In this document: positions 53,401 through 63,615 of the stretch, piece by piece
How positions within the stretch are numbered: the first letter of the stretch is position 1
Layout of the letters: each line of letters opens with the position of its first letter
Origin: Halichoerus grypus
Taxonomy: Eukaryota > Chordata > Mammalia > Carnivora > Phocidae
Reading direction: 5' to 3'
Length of the DNA stretch: 64,000 nucleotides
NCBI RefSeq assembly: GCF_964656455.1
Contig: NC_135719.1
Span: 127,639,444 to 127,703,443, forward strand
The notes under the pieces: model-generated
Database searches by the model: none
What the model was told of the DNA's origin: nothing
What the model saw: only the letters and a program-made list of their open reading frames with translations
Translations under genes and position numbers: made by a program

Positions 53401-56400
53401 CTAGGCTAAGCTATGATGTTCAGTAGGTTAGGTGTATTAAATGCATTTTCAACTTAGGATATTTTCAATTTATGACAGTTCTATCAATGTAGCCCCATCA
53501 TAACTTGAGGAAGATCTGTAGTCAATACCATAGCTACTTCCTAAATCTTAAGGCTTCAAGGAAATGCAAATGGTAGTTCCTGTTCACAAAAAGTTTGGGG
53601 ACTCTAGGTCCCCAGTCTAGGATGGAGGATACAAAATACATTAACTACTTTTTTTTTTTTTAAAGTAATCTCTATGCCCAACGTGGGGCTTGAACTCAAC
53701 CCTGAGATCAAGAGTCACATGCTCTACCATCTGAGCCAGCCAGGTGCCCCAAATATATTAACTAATAAATTTACTACTTTTAACATGTTTTCTCCTCCTA
53801 TACAGGTGAGCTGAGAGAACACTTTGCACAGTTTGGCCATGTACGAAAGTGCACTGTACCCTTTGTGAGTATTATCTTTTAAAAAAATGTTATCCTTTAA
53901 TTACTGATCTAATTTTATCCTCGAATTCTTGACTGTTTGTTAAAGCATATCAGCTTATATGACTTTTAATGGAGTGAAGCTGTTCATAGTGTTTATTGAT
54001 AAAATTGTGGGTGATAGTGATTAAAAAGTAAAAAAAGCCTTATCCTGTATAACAAATTACCACACACTTTTTTTTTTTTAAAGATTTTATTTATTTGAGG
54101 GGGCGCCTGGGTGGCTCAGTTGGTTAAGCAACTGCCTTCGGCTCAGGTCATGATTCTGGAGTCCCGGGATCGAGTCCCACATCGGGCTCCCTGCTCAGCG
54201 GGGGGTCTGCTTCTCCCTCTGACCCTTCCCCTCTCATGCTCTCTGTCTCCCATTCTCTCTCTCAGATAAATAAATAAAATCTTAAAAAAAAAAAAAAAAA
54301 AAATTTTTATTTATTTGAGAGAGAGAGAGGGAAAGCACAGAGGGAGAATGAGAGGGAGAAGCAGACTCCCAGCTGAGCAGAGAGCCCGATGTGGGGCTTG
54401 ATTGCAGGACCCTGAGATCATGACCAGAGCTGTAGGCAGACGCTTAACCAGCTGAGCCACCCAGGTGCCCCAAATTACCACACACTTAATGACTCAAAAC
54501 AACACACATATATATTAACGCACTGTTTCTGCAGATCAGAAGTCTGGGCACAGCCTTGCTGGGTCCTCTGCTCAGGGTCTCACATAGCTGCAGTCAGGCA
54601 TGAGCTGGGGCTTTGGTCTCATCAGAGGCTCAAAGGCTCAACTGGGAAAGACTGATTTTCAAGCTCTCTCAGGTTGTTGGCAGAAGTCATCTTTGAACTG
54701 TAGGACTGAGATATCTACTTTTTTGCTGGCTTTCAGCTTGTAGGGACCTGCAGTTCCTTGTTACCTGGCAGGTGTGTAGGCTGTCTCCCAGCATGGCAGC
54801 TTACTTCTTCAGTCAGCAGAGGATTTTCTCCATTCTGTTAAGACTGCCTTGTAACATAGGCATGGGAGTGACATCGCATCACCTTTGCTATATAACCTGA
54901 TCAGGGGAGCAGCATCCCATCACTTTTGCCATATTCTTTTGGTTAGAAGCATGTCACAGGTCCCTCACACACCCAAGAGGAGGGGGTTATTCAGAGGGTT
55001 AACATAGTGGGACATGTGGAGATCATGGAACTATCTTAGAATTCTGCCTACTCCAGTATTATAATAAGGACTTGATACTAGAGGATGATTTTATCATCAA
55101 ACTAATTGGCAGAGAATATTTATTTTAAACTTTATCCTTATTAAATTGAGTATTTTTTTTTTCTTTTAGTGTTTTTATATTTGTTATATTTTCTTTGCTT
55201 TCTAAGGAAGATTTAGAAATCAGTTTCTAAATTTGTTCTACTTTATCCTGGGCTGTATTTGTCTGGGGGCTTTCTAGAATTACTGCGTTTTTGGGGGTGG
55301 GTTGGGAGTTCACTTCAACTGCTTCACTAAAACTGCCCCTTTTTTCCTCATGGCACTGAAAAGGCTATGGCAAAATATTAACCTAAAGTAATTAAAATTC
55401 TTAACTCTTGATTTCATGTTAGTTGCATTCCAGGGATCTAATAGATTACTCGTCTCTGGTACTAGTGAGGGTATAGGGAAGCTGGCACTGAAATTATTCA
55501 GAAGTTTACTTCATTTCTGAAAGGTAGTTTGGCAAAATCAAAACTAAGAATTTGCATTTGCTTTGATCTAGCAATTCCATTTTTAGGAATTTATTCTACA
55601 GAAATGGTGTGGTCAAGAATGTTCAAAGCAGCATTGTTTAATAATATAACTGGAAGGAACCTAAATGTTCATTAATGGGATTAAGTAGGTATTAATTCAT
55701 TGATACAATGGAGTTTTAATAGTTGATTAAAAGAACGAGGCACAACTATTACACAAAAATGTTTATAAGCTTAAAAACTACAATTTTACAAAGAGGATGA
55801 AATTTCTCTTTTTTTGATGAGCATTAAAAAAAATTTCTCCTGGGGCACCTGAGTGGCTAAGTCCATTAAGTGTCTGACTCTTGATCTCAGTTCAGGTTTC
55901 AATCTCAGGGGTTGTGAATTCAAGCCCTGCTTTGGGCTCCATGCTAGATAGGTGTGGAACCTACTTAAAAATATCTCCAAAAATAGTAACACATTTTTCT
56001 TGGTTGCTATTTCATTCTTAAAAGTATAAGCAAGATTATTTAGGACCTGGAGTTAACATCTTAGATTTAAACAAAAGAAAACTTTGATTCTTGCTAAAAC
56101 TAAGTAAAATGTAACAGGAGAAGTTTTTTTTTTTTTAAGATTTTATTTATTTGTCAGAGAGAGCGCACAAGCAGAGGGAACGGCAGGGAAAGGAAGAGGG
56201 ACAAGCAGGCTACTACTGAGCAGGGAGCCCGATGTGGGACTTGATCCCAGCCAAAAGCAGATGCTTAACTGACTGAGCCACCCAGGTGCCCAGAAATCCA
56301 GGTTCCTGTATCTTAGATACATAGTACCTAAGTTTTACATAAACACAAATTTTTTAAGGCTTTTACTTACAGAAATGGCCATATGGAAGTAGAGGAGAAA

Positions 56401-58062
56401 TTGTAGCTATCTGAGGTAAGAAGTGAATCACTGGGATATTACCAGAAACTTTTCCTGCAGTCTAGGTTAAGACTTAAAAAGTCACCTTTTAAATATGGGG
56501 GCAATTTCTAAAAATTTGGTTTGGGCGGTGGTGCAGAGCACAACATAACTTTGTAACAAGATTGATGAGGTACACTGAGTGAATAAACATCTTTATATCC
56601 GTTCTTAAGTAGTCGGGTTGGTCGGGTGGGGGCAGGGTGCATCCAAACACACTAGAATCTTTTCCGCATGTGCTGTGTATAGGTTGGATGATAAGCACTC
56701 TGCCTTTTGCACAAAGGGAAGTAGCGTTACTGTAAGTCTGGAGCTAGGTAAATAAGGGTAATGTATATATATATATTTTCTATTTTTCATTAGGACTATA
56801 TAATTATAATGGTAGTGGTGGTGATGAGAGTAATTGGTCTCCAAAATTACCAGAAATGAACTAGGTTTTGAGGCTTAATTTTTTAGTTTCTAAAAGTGAG
56901 GAAGTTAGAGGGTTTCTTTATGTGATCAAAATGTCCCTTTATTGGGGCACCTGGGTGGCTCAGTTGTTAAGCGTCTGCCTTCGGCTCAGGTTATGGTCCC
57001 AGGGTCCTGGGATCGAGTCCCGCATAGGGCTCCCTGCTCCGCGGGAAGCCTGCTTCTCCCTCTCCCACTCCCGCTGCTTGTGTTCCCTCTCTCACTGTCT
57101 CTCTGTCAAATAAATGAAATTAAAAAAAAAAAAATTAAAAAAAAAAGTCCCTTTATTATTGTTAGTGTAGTTTGTATCTCGAATGACAGAAACCTCACTA
57201 CCCATATTTTACTTCTTCCAATGGCAGCAGAAAAGCAAAATGTTAAGATTAACACAAGGGTTAACCTTTGGTAACTAGGAGAGTATGTATGTATCAAAGC
57301 AAGGTTTTTGACATTTATTAAAATGTCAGTTATCCCATTTTGGCAGATGAAAAAGTTGGTAATTTGATTTGGAGCTTATGGAAACCTTCTCCAGTTCATG
57401 ATTAATCTTTTCTAAATTTTGAATTTTTAGGACAAAGAGACTGGATTTCACAGAGGTATGGGTTGGATTCAGTTTTCTTCAGAAGAAGAACTTCAGAATG
57501 CACTACAACAAGAAAATCATATTCTTGATGGAGTAAAGGTAAATATTATTTTTCTGTATAACATCATGAGCTTTCTGTATATCATCAGTTTAGAAGGTCA
57601 GAAGTATGGAATGACAAGGACGTTGGGAGATTTGTAACTGAAGTTCCCTTAATATTGGTTAAAGAATGGTGGTGGTGGTAGAGTGCCTGTTCTAAAATGT
57701 CTGGGGAGGGTAGTTTAGGAAGACCCTTTAACAGTTAGCAAGGTATATTCTAACACAGAACAGCAGTCTACTTACAAGGTAAGGAGACTGGGGTTGAAAT
57801 CCTGGCTTTGCCACTTACTATGCAACCTTGGGTTAAACTGATTTAGTCTTAAGACCAGGGAACAAATAACATCCTCTTGACTTACTGGTGCTGACTCCCT
57901 CATAAATAGGCAGTCTTAAAGTGGCAATTTTCAGTTGAAAGTTTTTGCAGATACTGTCTTTCCTTACAATGCTTATTTGATTTTTTTTAGCTCCACGTTC
58001 AAGCTCAAAGACCAAAAGTTTTGCAAGGGGATCAAACATCTGATGAAGAGAAAGATTTTTGA
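50358..58062 (+). CDS. SLIRP: SLIRP, mitochondrial RRM protein (4 coding exons)
   Basis: Exons 50358-50454, 53806-53864, 57431-57538, 57991-58062 (97+59+108+72 = 336 bp, 111 residues plus stop). All GT-AG. Residues 1-19 ([19 protein letters not shown]) form an arginine-containing, acid-free mitochondrial presequence. A single RRM follows: RNP2-like FVRKIPW (22-28, with R24/K25) and RNP1-like RGMGWIQF (60-67). The acidic/basic tail ends SDEEKDF. The protein binds the SRA stem-loop and, with LRPPRC, stabilises mitochondrial mRNAs. It is two residues longer than the human protein (109) because of the LQGDQTSD stretch in the tail. Intact, no stop or frameshift. Confidence 0.96.
51095..51170. repeat. 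76-bp perfect direct repeat, copy 2
   Basis: Second copy, in SLIRP intron 1, same orientation, 3.1 kb away on the other side of the bidirectional promoter. Flanks differ immediately outside; no A-tail and no clear target duplication. A MIR (plus) starts just downstream at about 51180. Confidence 0.9.
53016..53518. mobile_element. Tigger-like (pogo) DNA transposon, non-autonomous
   Basis: About 503 bp in SLIRP intron 1 with imperfect terminal inverted repeats: cagatggttcctgacttaca at the left, and the reverse complement of 'taacttgaggaagatctg' at the right. Flanked by TA at 53014-53015 and 53519-53520. Internal text ('gactttacagtgg', 'taggctaatgtaagtgttc', 'aggttaggtgtattaaatgc') is that of an old Tigger-type MER element. 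The exact family name is not asserted. Confidence 0.75.
53648..53750 (-). mobile_element. Short CAN-SINE (tRNA-like type)
   Basis: Target duplication aaata[c/t]attaacta at 53634-53647 and 53751-53764. Confidence 0.88.
53806..53864 (+). CDS. SLIRP: SLIRP coding exon 2
   Basis: 59 bp, residues 33 (shared) to 52: [20 protein letters not shown], helix 1 and strand 2 of the RRM. Acceptor tacag, donor gtgagt. Too short to stand out as an open frame. Confidence 0.95.
54070..54470 (-). mobile_element. CAN-SINE (minus) hosting a second SINE
   Basis: Outer SINE with 17-bp target duplication caaattaccacacactt at 54053-54069 and 54471-54487. Its T-run and 'aaagattttatttatttgag' are cut off at 54100 by another SINE; it resumes at 54305. 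In SLIRP intron 2. Confidence 0.92.
54101..54304 (+). mobile_element. CAN-SINE (plus) nested in a SINE
   Basis: Full-length with a long A-tail; 15-bp target duplication ttttatttatttgag at 54086-54100 and 54305-54319, taken from the tail of the host SINE. Younger than its host. Confidence 0.92.
54488..55055. mobile_element. Ancient interspersed repeat
   Basis: 'aatgactcaaaacaacacac', 'gcagatcagaagtctgggca', 'cttagaattctgcctactcc'; same broad kind as the repeat at 2437-2850. Class not assigned. Confidence 0.5.
55440..55765 (+). mobile_element. Old L1M fragment
   Basis: Sense ORF2-end text: 'gatctagcaattccattttta', 'ggaatttattctacagaaat', 'gcattgtttaataatataac', 'ctaaatgttcattaatggg'. Confidence 0.7.
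55842..55967 (+). mobile_element. Short CAN-SINE
   Basis: 'ggggcacctgagtggctaag' to 'ggtgtggaacctacttaaaa'. An approximate duplication aaaat[t/a]tctcc flanks it. Confidence 0.82.
56124..56291 (-). mobile_element. CAN-SINE
   Basis: 'ttttttaagattttatttattt' to 'gccacccaggtgccc'; missing part of the tRNA-like region ('gggatcatgacctgag'). Confidence 0.88.
56944..57146 (+). mobile_element. CAN-SINE ('cagttgttaagcg' variant)
   Basis: 11-bp perfect target duplication gtccctttatt at 56933-56943 and 57147-57157. Confidence 0.93.
57431..57538 (+). CDS. SLIRP: SLIRP coding exon 3
   Basis: 108 bp, residues 53-88: [20 protein letters not shown] then [16 protein letters not shown]. Contains RNP1 (RGMGWIQF). 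Residue 62 is Met where human has Leu. Acceptor tttttag, donor gtaaat. Confidence 0.95.
57539..57990 (+). other. SLIRP intron 3
   Basis: A MIR piece in plus orientation at about 57780-57835 ('ttgaaatcctggctttgcca'). Nothing else recognised. Confidence 0.7.
57991..58062 (+). CDS. SLIRP: SLIRP terminal coding exon 4
   Basis: Residues 89-111 and stop: [15 protein letters not shown] then TSDEEKDF. Last RRM strand and tail. Acceptor is a T-run then tag. Confidence 0.94.
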   Translation, partial: LHVQAQRPKVLQGDQTSDEEKDF

Positions 58063-58076
58063 GACTATTACTACCT

Positions 58077-58082
58077 ATTAAA
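58077..58082 (+). terminator. SLIRP: SLIRP poly(A) signal ATTAAA
   Basis: ATTAAA 15 bp past the SLIRP stop, with a second ATTAAA at 58092-58097 and a T/G-rich element (tgtttttatttg) at 58111-58122. The 3' UTR would be only about 35-50 nt. The T-rich element is, on the other strand, the SNW1 AATAAA. Confidence 0.7.
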
Positions 58083-58099
58083 GTAAACAAAATTAAAAA

Positions 58100-58588
58100 T
58101 TTTCTCTAAATGTTTTTATTTGAAACAAATAGTTGCACCAAGCAAGAGCTTACTTTCCCCACTCCAAATTAAAACAGAGCGTAATAGGGGCAAACGTCAT
58201 TTGGCAGGACAGTTCCAGTATGTGAACATCCTTCTACTCCCTGTGGTTGGGGCAACTTTATTCATCAGCAGTCATTCTTACACAAAATATTAACCCCAAA
58301 GTACTAATGTCACATAAAAGGAAGTGGTCTTAATTTCATGTGTGGGGCAGTATGTTCTATAAATGCCAAAAGGTAGGAGAAGCACAAACACAACCCACTC
58401 TTTAAAAAAAACTATAGTTCAAAGAATTTTCCATCCCCCCCACCCCTTAACTCCCGTAATAAAAAGTAGTGCTGGGGTCTGACACCCAGATTTGGTTTTT
58501 ATCCTGGCCATTTACAAAGTGTTTGCCCATCTGACTTGCATCATTAGGGTTATGGATAAAAGTTCATTCACTTTGAAGAGAGGTGTAT
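58100..58588 (-). other. SNW1: SNW1 3' UTR
   Basis: Repeat-free stretch from the SNW1 stop to the AATAAA at 58115-58120. It abuts or overlaps the SLIRP 3' end. The boundary is inferred from the signal, not observed. Confidence 0.65.
58115..58120 (-). terminator. SNW1: SNW1 poly(A) signal AATAAA
   Basis: AATAAA on the minus strand, about 470 bp past the SNW1 stop; cleavage is expected around 58090-58105. An earlier AATAAA is at 58257-58262. Confidence 0.65.
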
Positions 58589-58787
58589 CTACTCCTTCCT
58601 CCTCTTCTTGCCTTCATGCTCATGTTCCTTGGGGCGGCTGCTATCTGAGGGTCTTTTAGAGCCACCGTGCTGTTTGGCTTCTTCCAAAAACTTGTCCAAA
58701 CCAAAAGGATCTTCCTCAAACTGAACTGGTCCTTCTCGGCCTCTTTGCCTACGGTCTGAACCAGAAAACTCCTTATCGGGAACAAAT
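58589..58787 (-). CDS. SNW1: SNW1 last coding exon
   Basis: FVPDKEFSGSDRRQRGREGP through VQFEEDPFGLDKFLEEAKQH to GKKRRKE and TAG at 58591-58589. First base completes an Arg codon. Acceptor ccctag. Confidence 0.96.
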
Positions 58788-61700
58788 CTAGGGAAAAAAA
58801 GAAAGGACTATGAACTACTTTGTTTTCACTGGTGCAAACAATGAAACTGAGCTGTCTGCCTTGGTACCTGTTGGTCTTTATTCTGGCTTCTAGGTCATCA
58901 CCATACATGTCCTTGTCCAGATTTTTACTGGGCCTGTAAATATTCTGGGCCATATCTTTACCACCTCTCCAGGCTTGATCATAAACGTTGTAAATTTCAT
59001 CTTCTCCACCTGCAAAACCACTGTCCATACCCTGTGGGAAAAGGACATTAAATAAAAATGTATTATTAAAAGTTGGATCTAATTACATTCATGTAATCAT
59101 TTATAGCGCATTTTCAGCAATCTGAACTGCAAATTAAAAAGATCTTCATAAAAAAACAAAGTCCATAAACTTTTATTCTTACCACCTTTGGTCCTTAAAG
59201 TGCTAATTAACAAGTCTGACCACTCTAGTGAAGTAGTCATTAAAATTGGATAGTATAAGCAGGTACTTAACAATTTCAGTTGTATAGACAGTGGCAAGAC
59301 GACAAAAGAACTGTAAAGTATTTATCTGATGTTATTTACTTATTAAGCAATTAAGTTCTTTGCCCAACATGGGGCTTGAACTCACAACCCCAAGATTAAG
59401 AGTTGGACGCTGTATTGACAGTATCTCAAGGCATTTAGAATAATAATGCTATACCCCTTAAGTCCCTGAGAACATCACTATTATAGCATGGGACAATAAG
59501 GCTCTTAATGAAAATCCTAAGTCAACAATGAACAAATTTGTTTCATACATTTGGATGGTTCCTTAATACAGGGATGTGCTTTTTTAGAAAAAATTTTATC
59601 ACAGCTTTGAAATAAGCTTAAGCTTGTAACAGGTGACTGACTGTCATAAATACTCAGGTGGAACTTTCATGCCTAACACCCCTTTGCTCAGGCTGGTAAG
59701 TTACCATTGCATTGTGTTAAAGAACACAACCTTTGAAATCAAACGTTTGAATCTTTTATCAATTTCTAGCTAAACCTCTATGTGTCTCAATTTCCTCATC
59801 TACAAGTAGAGATTATAATAAATAGTATGACTTCATAGGTTTTTGTAAGGATTAAGTGAGATAATAAAAGACTTAGAACAATGCCAGGAATGTAAAAAAG
59901 TACCCAATAAGTTATTAACTAGAAAAGCTTACTCAAATGCTACCTTCAAATCTTAAATCCTCCAAGTCATAATAAATTTTTCCCCTCTGTATCCCAGTAG
60001 AACATTTTACTTCCATATTTTTATTGCAGTCTGCCCTGTCCTTATTTATACATATATATGTCTTTTCCAGTAGACTCGAAGGTTCCTTGAGGGCAAAGGC
60101 ATATCTATCTTTGATCTCACTGTCTTTAGCACAGTATATAATCACTGTTGGGTGGATGAACACATAAAGGCACTTCTTCGGGCCTAATGTATCCTAGCTA
60201 GTTAATAATGATAGGTATTAGAAATCACATTTCCTGACAACTAGTGTAGCACTTAAATTTAGTTTTATAGCTTCACCTTTTAAAGATCTCAAGTTATGTT
60301 TCTTTAGCATTAAGTTTGTTTTTCAAAGATCAACAAAAAACCCAAGAGATACTTTTGAAGGACACTGGCTCTACTTTATAAATAAAAGACTGATATACTA
60401 AAACCAAGTTTTGTCACCTTATTTCTTTCATTTTCTACCAGTGTCTTAAATCTTAGCCAACTTTAAGGGGTCAAAATCGGAGTTGTTTCATCTTACACCA
60501 AATAAGATGAAATAAGATAAAACAGTTCTGTAAGTCATAACACGCAACTTCTAATTTTTTTCTCTCACTATGCCAGCACACCTTAGGCTGATCAATCTAT
60601 GATATGTTAGTTTTCTTTTCCCTGAGGACTGGTATTCACATCAACACTTAAGACATGCTATTTCTAAACTCCTTGTACCTTGGACTGGTTGAAAAGCCTT
60701 TGGTCATACTGAACTTCATTGGACGTCCGAGGATTGGGCACACCAAGAGCAATGACTTCACTGATATCTCGATTTTCATTTCTCTGTAGTTTCGACCTGT
60801 TTCAAAATACAATGTCACTAACAAAACTCTTCACAGACAAGCTGAATTTCAATTTAAATACAACCAATCTCAGAAGCAAAGTTAACGAATACGTCCTGTT
60901 CATATCTTGTGAACATATATCCCCTAATAATGCAAAATCAGGTTGGCAGTCCTTACAGCATTTCAGAGACATGGTTATTAGAACAGGTAGGGTTTTACAA
61001 TCAGGCCTTCCTGTTAGCTGAAAAGAACTGTCAAGAGACTCACTCTGGACATGAAGTCTTTAATATAAGCAATCACCTTACAGGGAGGGACAGCATGCTG
61101 AGATATGAAATTGCTACGGTCTGTATTTGCTATTATACGAGGACTGGGGGGGACTGGATGCAAATCAGATGTATCATATGAATCACTTTCAATAAGACAG
61201 AATCTGTTCTTTACCTAAACCACATTTAGTAATTTTATCCTATTAGAATTTTGAGGAAAACATGTCAATGGCTGAATTACTCAGTATGATTTTCAATATT
61301 CAGATTATCTTAATTCCCCTGCTGTTTCAGTATGTATGCAATCTACATTGTAAGGAAACCATGGTAACCGTCATCATTTATTTTACCAGAAACTCAGGTC
61401 TTAAAATAATTTCTATAGACAACCTGATTTTCACCCAATCACAAGTTTACAGCTTTTCTATGTTATCAATTCCCATAACCACTTTACTGGTTTTAAGGGC
61501 CCAATTTATCTACAGAGTCCTCTTGATTTTTACAGCTTAGGAATTTCAGACCAAGAGTATCATTAATTGTGCACTTTCATATTCATTCCTCTCTCTTCTA
61601 CACTGCACATTTACCCACAACTCTAAATTCAGATTTTCTGCTTCTCCATGACTTCACTTATCCAGGGAGATGAGCTATGCCATTAAATAACAAAGAGCAC

Positions 61701-62573
61701 CACCAGCAGGAATCTTTATCATGTTTAAGACATGACTTGAAAAAATGGATTGTATCAGCTCACAAAGTGATTAGAGCATGGAAAACTGCTCATATGGAAA
61801 GAAAATGTTTTATATTTTAACCCTCACTCAGAATTCAGTGCTCAGCCTTTGGTGAAGCATAAACTTTGCCAATCCTTACTTTACTGCCAAGTCCCCATAC
61901 ATGTATTTTGCTTGTTCCATGCAGGTCTGTACTTATTAGCAGTGTTGTGTTAATTTTCCCAAGTAATTTTACATGGTAGCTCTGTCTTTCTGAATTTTAA
62001 GTGAACTACTCATGAGAAGAGGCCAATTTTCACTTCTCACAAAATCTGCTCTTCTCCCCCATTGTACTCGGGACGGCCCTCTGCATCTACGTAGGATCTC
62101 AATGAAGGTACAGAATCTTCTTCCCTGTCTAGGGGAATAGGCGCGTAAGTTTGTCTCACCACTTGAAATAGGAAAAGAACAGACCAGAACAGTCCTATCT
62201 ACTACCTTCTTTTCACAAACATGATCTGAATTCCCTTTTCTATGTCCAGCTAACTCTACAAGGTGATGAGAAAGGATTTCTTTTAGGGACAGTCAATTCT
62301 TCTGCTAAGAAAAAGTAGGTAGTTTAGTGTAAGAAAATAAGTGCTGATTTAGTAAGTTATCAATCTAGAGAGGAAAGGGAGAGAAGCAAAACTGGTCTCA
62401 GTGGACTAAACCTCTTCTCGAAAAGGTTCACAAAACCCACTCCTCATAATTTGCATTTCTCTCAAATAGCACCCACCTCTTATCAGGAGCTGCCCTGGAA
62501 AGATTCCTGTCGTGCTGTCTCTCTTTTCGCCTGTCATGCCGGATTTCATCCCTCTCACGTGCCTCCCCATCCT
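58589..62573 (-). CDS. SNW1: SNW1 (SKIP/Prp45), C-terminal part, 5' end beyond window
   Basis: Four coding exons on the minus strand: 62573-62477, 60796-60679, 59031-58868, 58787-58589. Together they encode the last 192 residues or so of the usual 536, from EDGEARERDEIRHDRRKERQ to ...KEHEHEGKKRRKE. SNW1 is a spliceosome component (NTC-associated) and a transcription co-regulator for nuclear receptors, Notch and TGF-beta. The conserved SNW domain lies in exons outside the window; here one sees the charged R/K/E/D-rich helix, the GVPNPRTSNEVQYDQRLFNQ segment, and the basic C-terminal tail. All junctions are GT-AG and the frame is open. It converges on SLIRP. I found no further SNW1 exon up to base 64000. 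Confidence 0.96.
58868..59031 (-). CDS. SNW1: SNW1 penultimate coding exon
   Basis: GMDSGFAGGEDEIYNVYDQA then WRGGKDMAQNIYRPSKNLDK and DMYGDDLEARIKTN plus two bases of an Arg codon. Acceptor cccacag, donor gtacca. The following intron is only 80 bp. Confidence 0.96.
59032..60678 (-). other. SNW1 intron with MIR and short SINE remnant
   Basis: No coding potential. A MIR in plus orientation lies at about 59700-59900 ('gtctcaatttcctcatctacaag', 'gtaaggattaagtgagataat', 'aacaatgccagg'). A short tRNA-like SINE remnant is at 59331-59414. The rest is AT-rich unique sequence. Confidence 0.6.
59331..59414 (-). mobile_element. Short CAN-SINE remnant
   Basis: 'cttgaactcacaaccccaag' and 'aagagttggacgctgta'; truncated at both ends. 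Confidence 0.7.
60679..60796 (-). CDS. SNW1: SNW1 internal coding exon (third from end)
   Basis: 118 bp: SKLQRNENRDISEVIALGVP then NPRTSNEVQYDQRLFNQSK. Acceptor aacag, donor gtacaa; enters in phase 2, ends in phase 0. Confidence 0.96.
60797..62476 (-). other. SNW1 intron, no repeat recognised
   Basis: AT-rich, 1.7 kb, no SINE, no open frame of note. Nothing further supported. Confidence 0.6.
62477..62573 (-). CDS. SNW1: SNW1 internal coding exon (fourth from end)
   Basis: 97 bp: two bases of a Glu codon, then DGEARERDEIRHDRRKERQH and DRNLSRAAPDK plus AG of an Arg codon. Donor gtgggt. The acceptor is read as cacag with the exon starting AGG; a shift by two bases is possible but would break the frame. 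Confidence 0.94.
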
Positions 62574-63019
62574 CTGTGTGAACAGAGTTGAAAATTACTT
62601 CATCACTATATTACCCATTAATATTTGGAACAAGAGAATATTCTTTAACCCATGACAGATAATTCCATGAATTTCTTTATAGTCACATTCAGCCCTTTTA
62701 ACTCACTTGCAATTAATTTAAATCCAATAGTATTTGTTTAATTTTTGAATGTGAATTCCAGAATCATGCATGCAGCTCAAGTGTTTAGAGGTAAAGTATA
62801 CTGATGACTTTAACTTAATTTGAAATGCATCAGAATTGCAAGGTGAATTGATAGATGGATATAGAAAGATCAGTAGATAGATGATAAAGCAAATTAAGCC
62901 ATGTTAATTGTTAAAAAAAAGTTAATTGTAGAATCTAGGTGGTGGAGATATGGATGTTCATTGTATAATTCTTTCAACTTTTCTGTGTGTTTCAAAACAG
63001 TCATATTAAAATTTCAGCA

Positions 63020-63210
63020 GGGCACCTGGGTGGCTCAGTCATTAGGCGTCTGCCTTCGGCTCAGGTCATGATCCCAGGGTCCTGGGATCGAGCCCCGCGT
63101 CGGGCTCCCTGCTCGGCAGGAGGCCTGCTACTCCCTCTCCCACTCCCCCTGCTTGTGTTCCCGCTCTCACTGTGTCTCTGTCAAATAAATAAATAAAATC
63201 TTTAAAAAAA
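63020..63210 (+). mobile_element. CAN-SINE
   Basis: 'gggcacctgggtggctcagt' to 'caaataaataaataaaatct' and an A-run. Target duplication not clear. Confidence 0.92.
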
Positions 63211-63384
63211 AATTTTTTTTTTCCAGGAAAAAATTATGTGTAAATTTACCCTTATATTTTCAAAGATTGGCTGAATAAAGAACCTTTTGCTCGTGGTCCA
63301 CAGGGGCTGGTTGTATCTTGATCTCTACCCACTGTGTTTATGTCTATCTTCATTTTCTCTTCTCTCTCCAGTCTGAAGGGATAC

Positions 63385-63615
63385 AGCTTTGGAGCCAGCC
63401 TGTCTGGATTCAAATCCTGTTCCTATGATAGATTAACCATGTGACCTCATACAGGTCACTCAACCACTCTGAGCCTTAGTCTCCTCCTCTGTAAAATGGT
63501 GACAATCCTAGAACCACTGCAAGGGGTTGCTGGAGCCAGGATTATAAAGGCAATACATGTAAAGTGCTCAGAGTGGTGTCTTCTATAATAAGCAATCAAT
63601 AAACATTATTTCTTT
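63385..63615 (+). mobile_element. MIR, nearly full length
   Basis: 'ggagccagcctgtctggatt', 'aaccatgtgacctcataca', 'gtctcctcctctgtaaaatg', 'acatgtaaagtgctcagag', 'caatcaataaacattatttc'. Confidence 0.85.

Larger units (their letters stand above)
50455..53805 (+). other. SLIRP intron 1
   Basis: Copy 2 of the 76-bp repeat, a MIR (plus) at about 51180-51415, the Tigger-like element and a short SINE. A 78-residue frame at 52839-53075 overlaps the transposon and is not a gene. Confidence 0.8.
53865..57430 (+). other. SLIRP intron 2
   Basis: Nested SINE pair (54053-54487), an ancient repeat at about 54488-55055, an old L1 ORF2/3' segment at about 55440-55765 (plus), and three further SINEs. Confidence 0.8.

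Noticed and set aside
58564..59028. 154-residue minus-strand frame at the SNW1 end
   Set aside because: It reads through the 80-bp intron into a wrong frame of the last exon; the spliced product is the real one.
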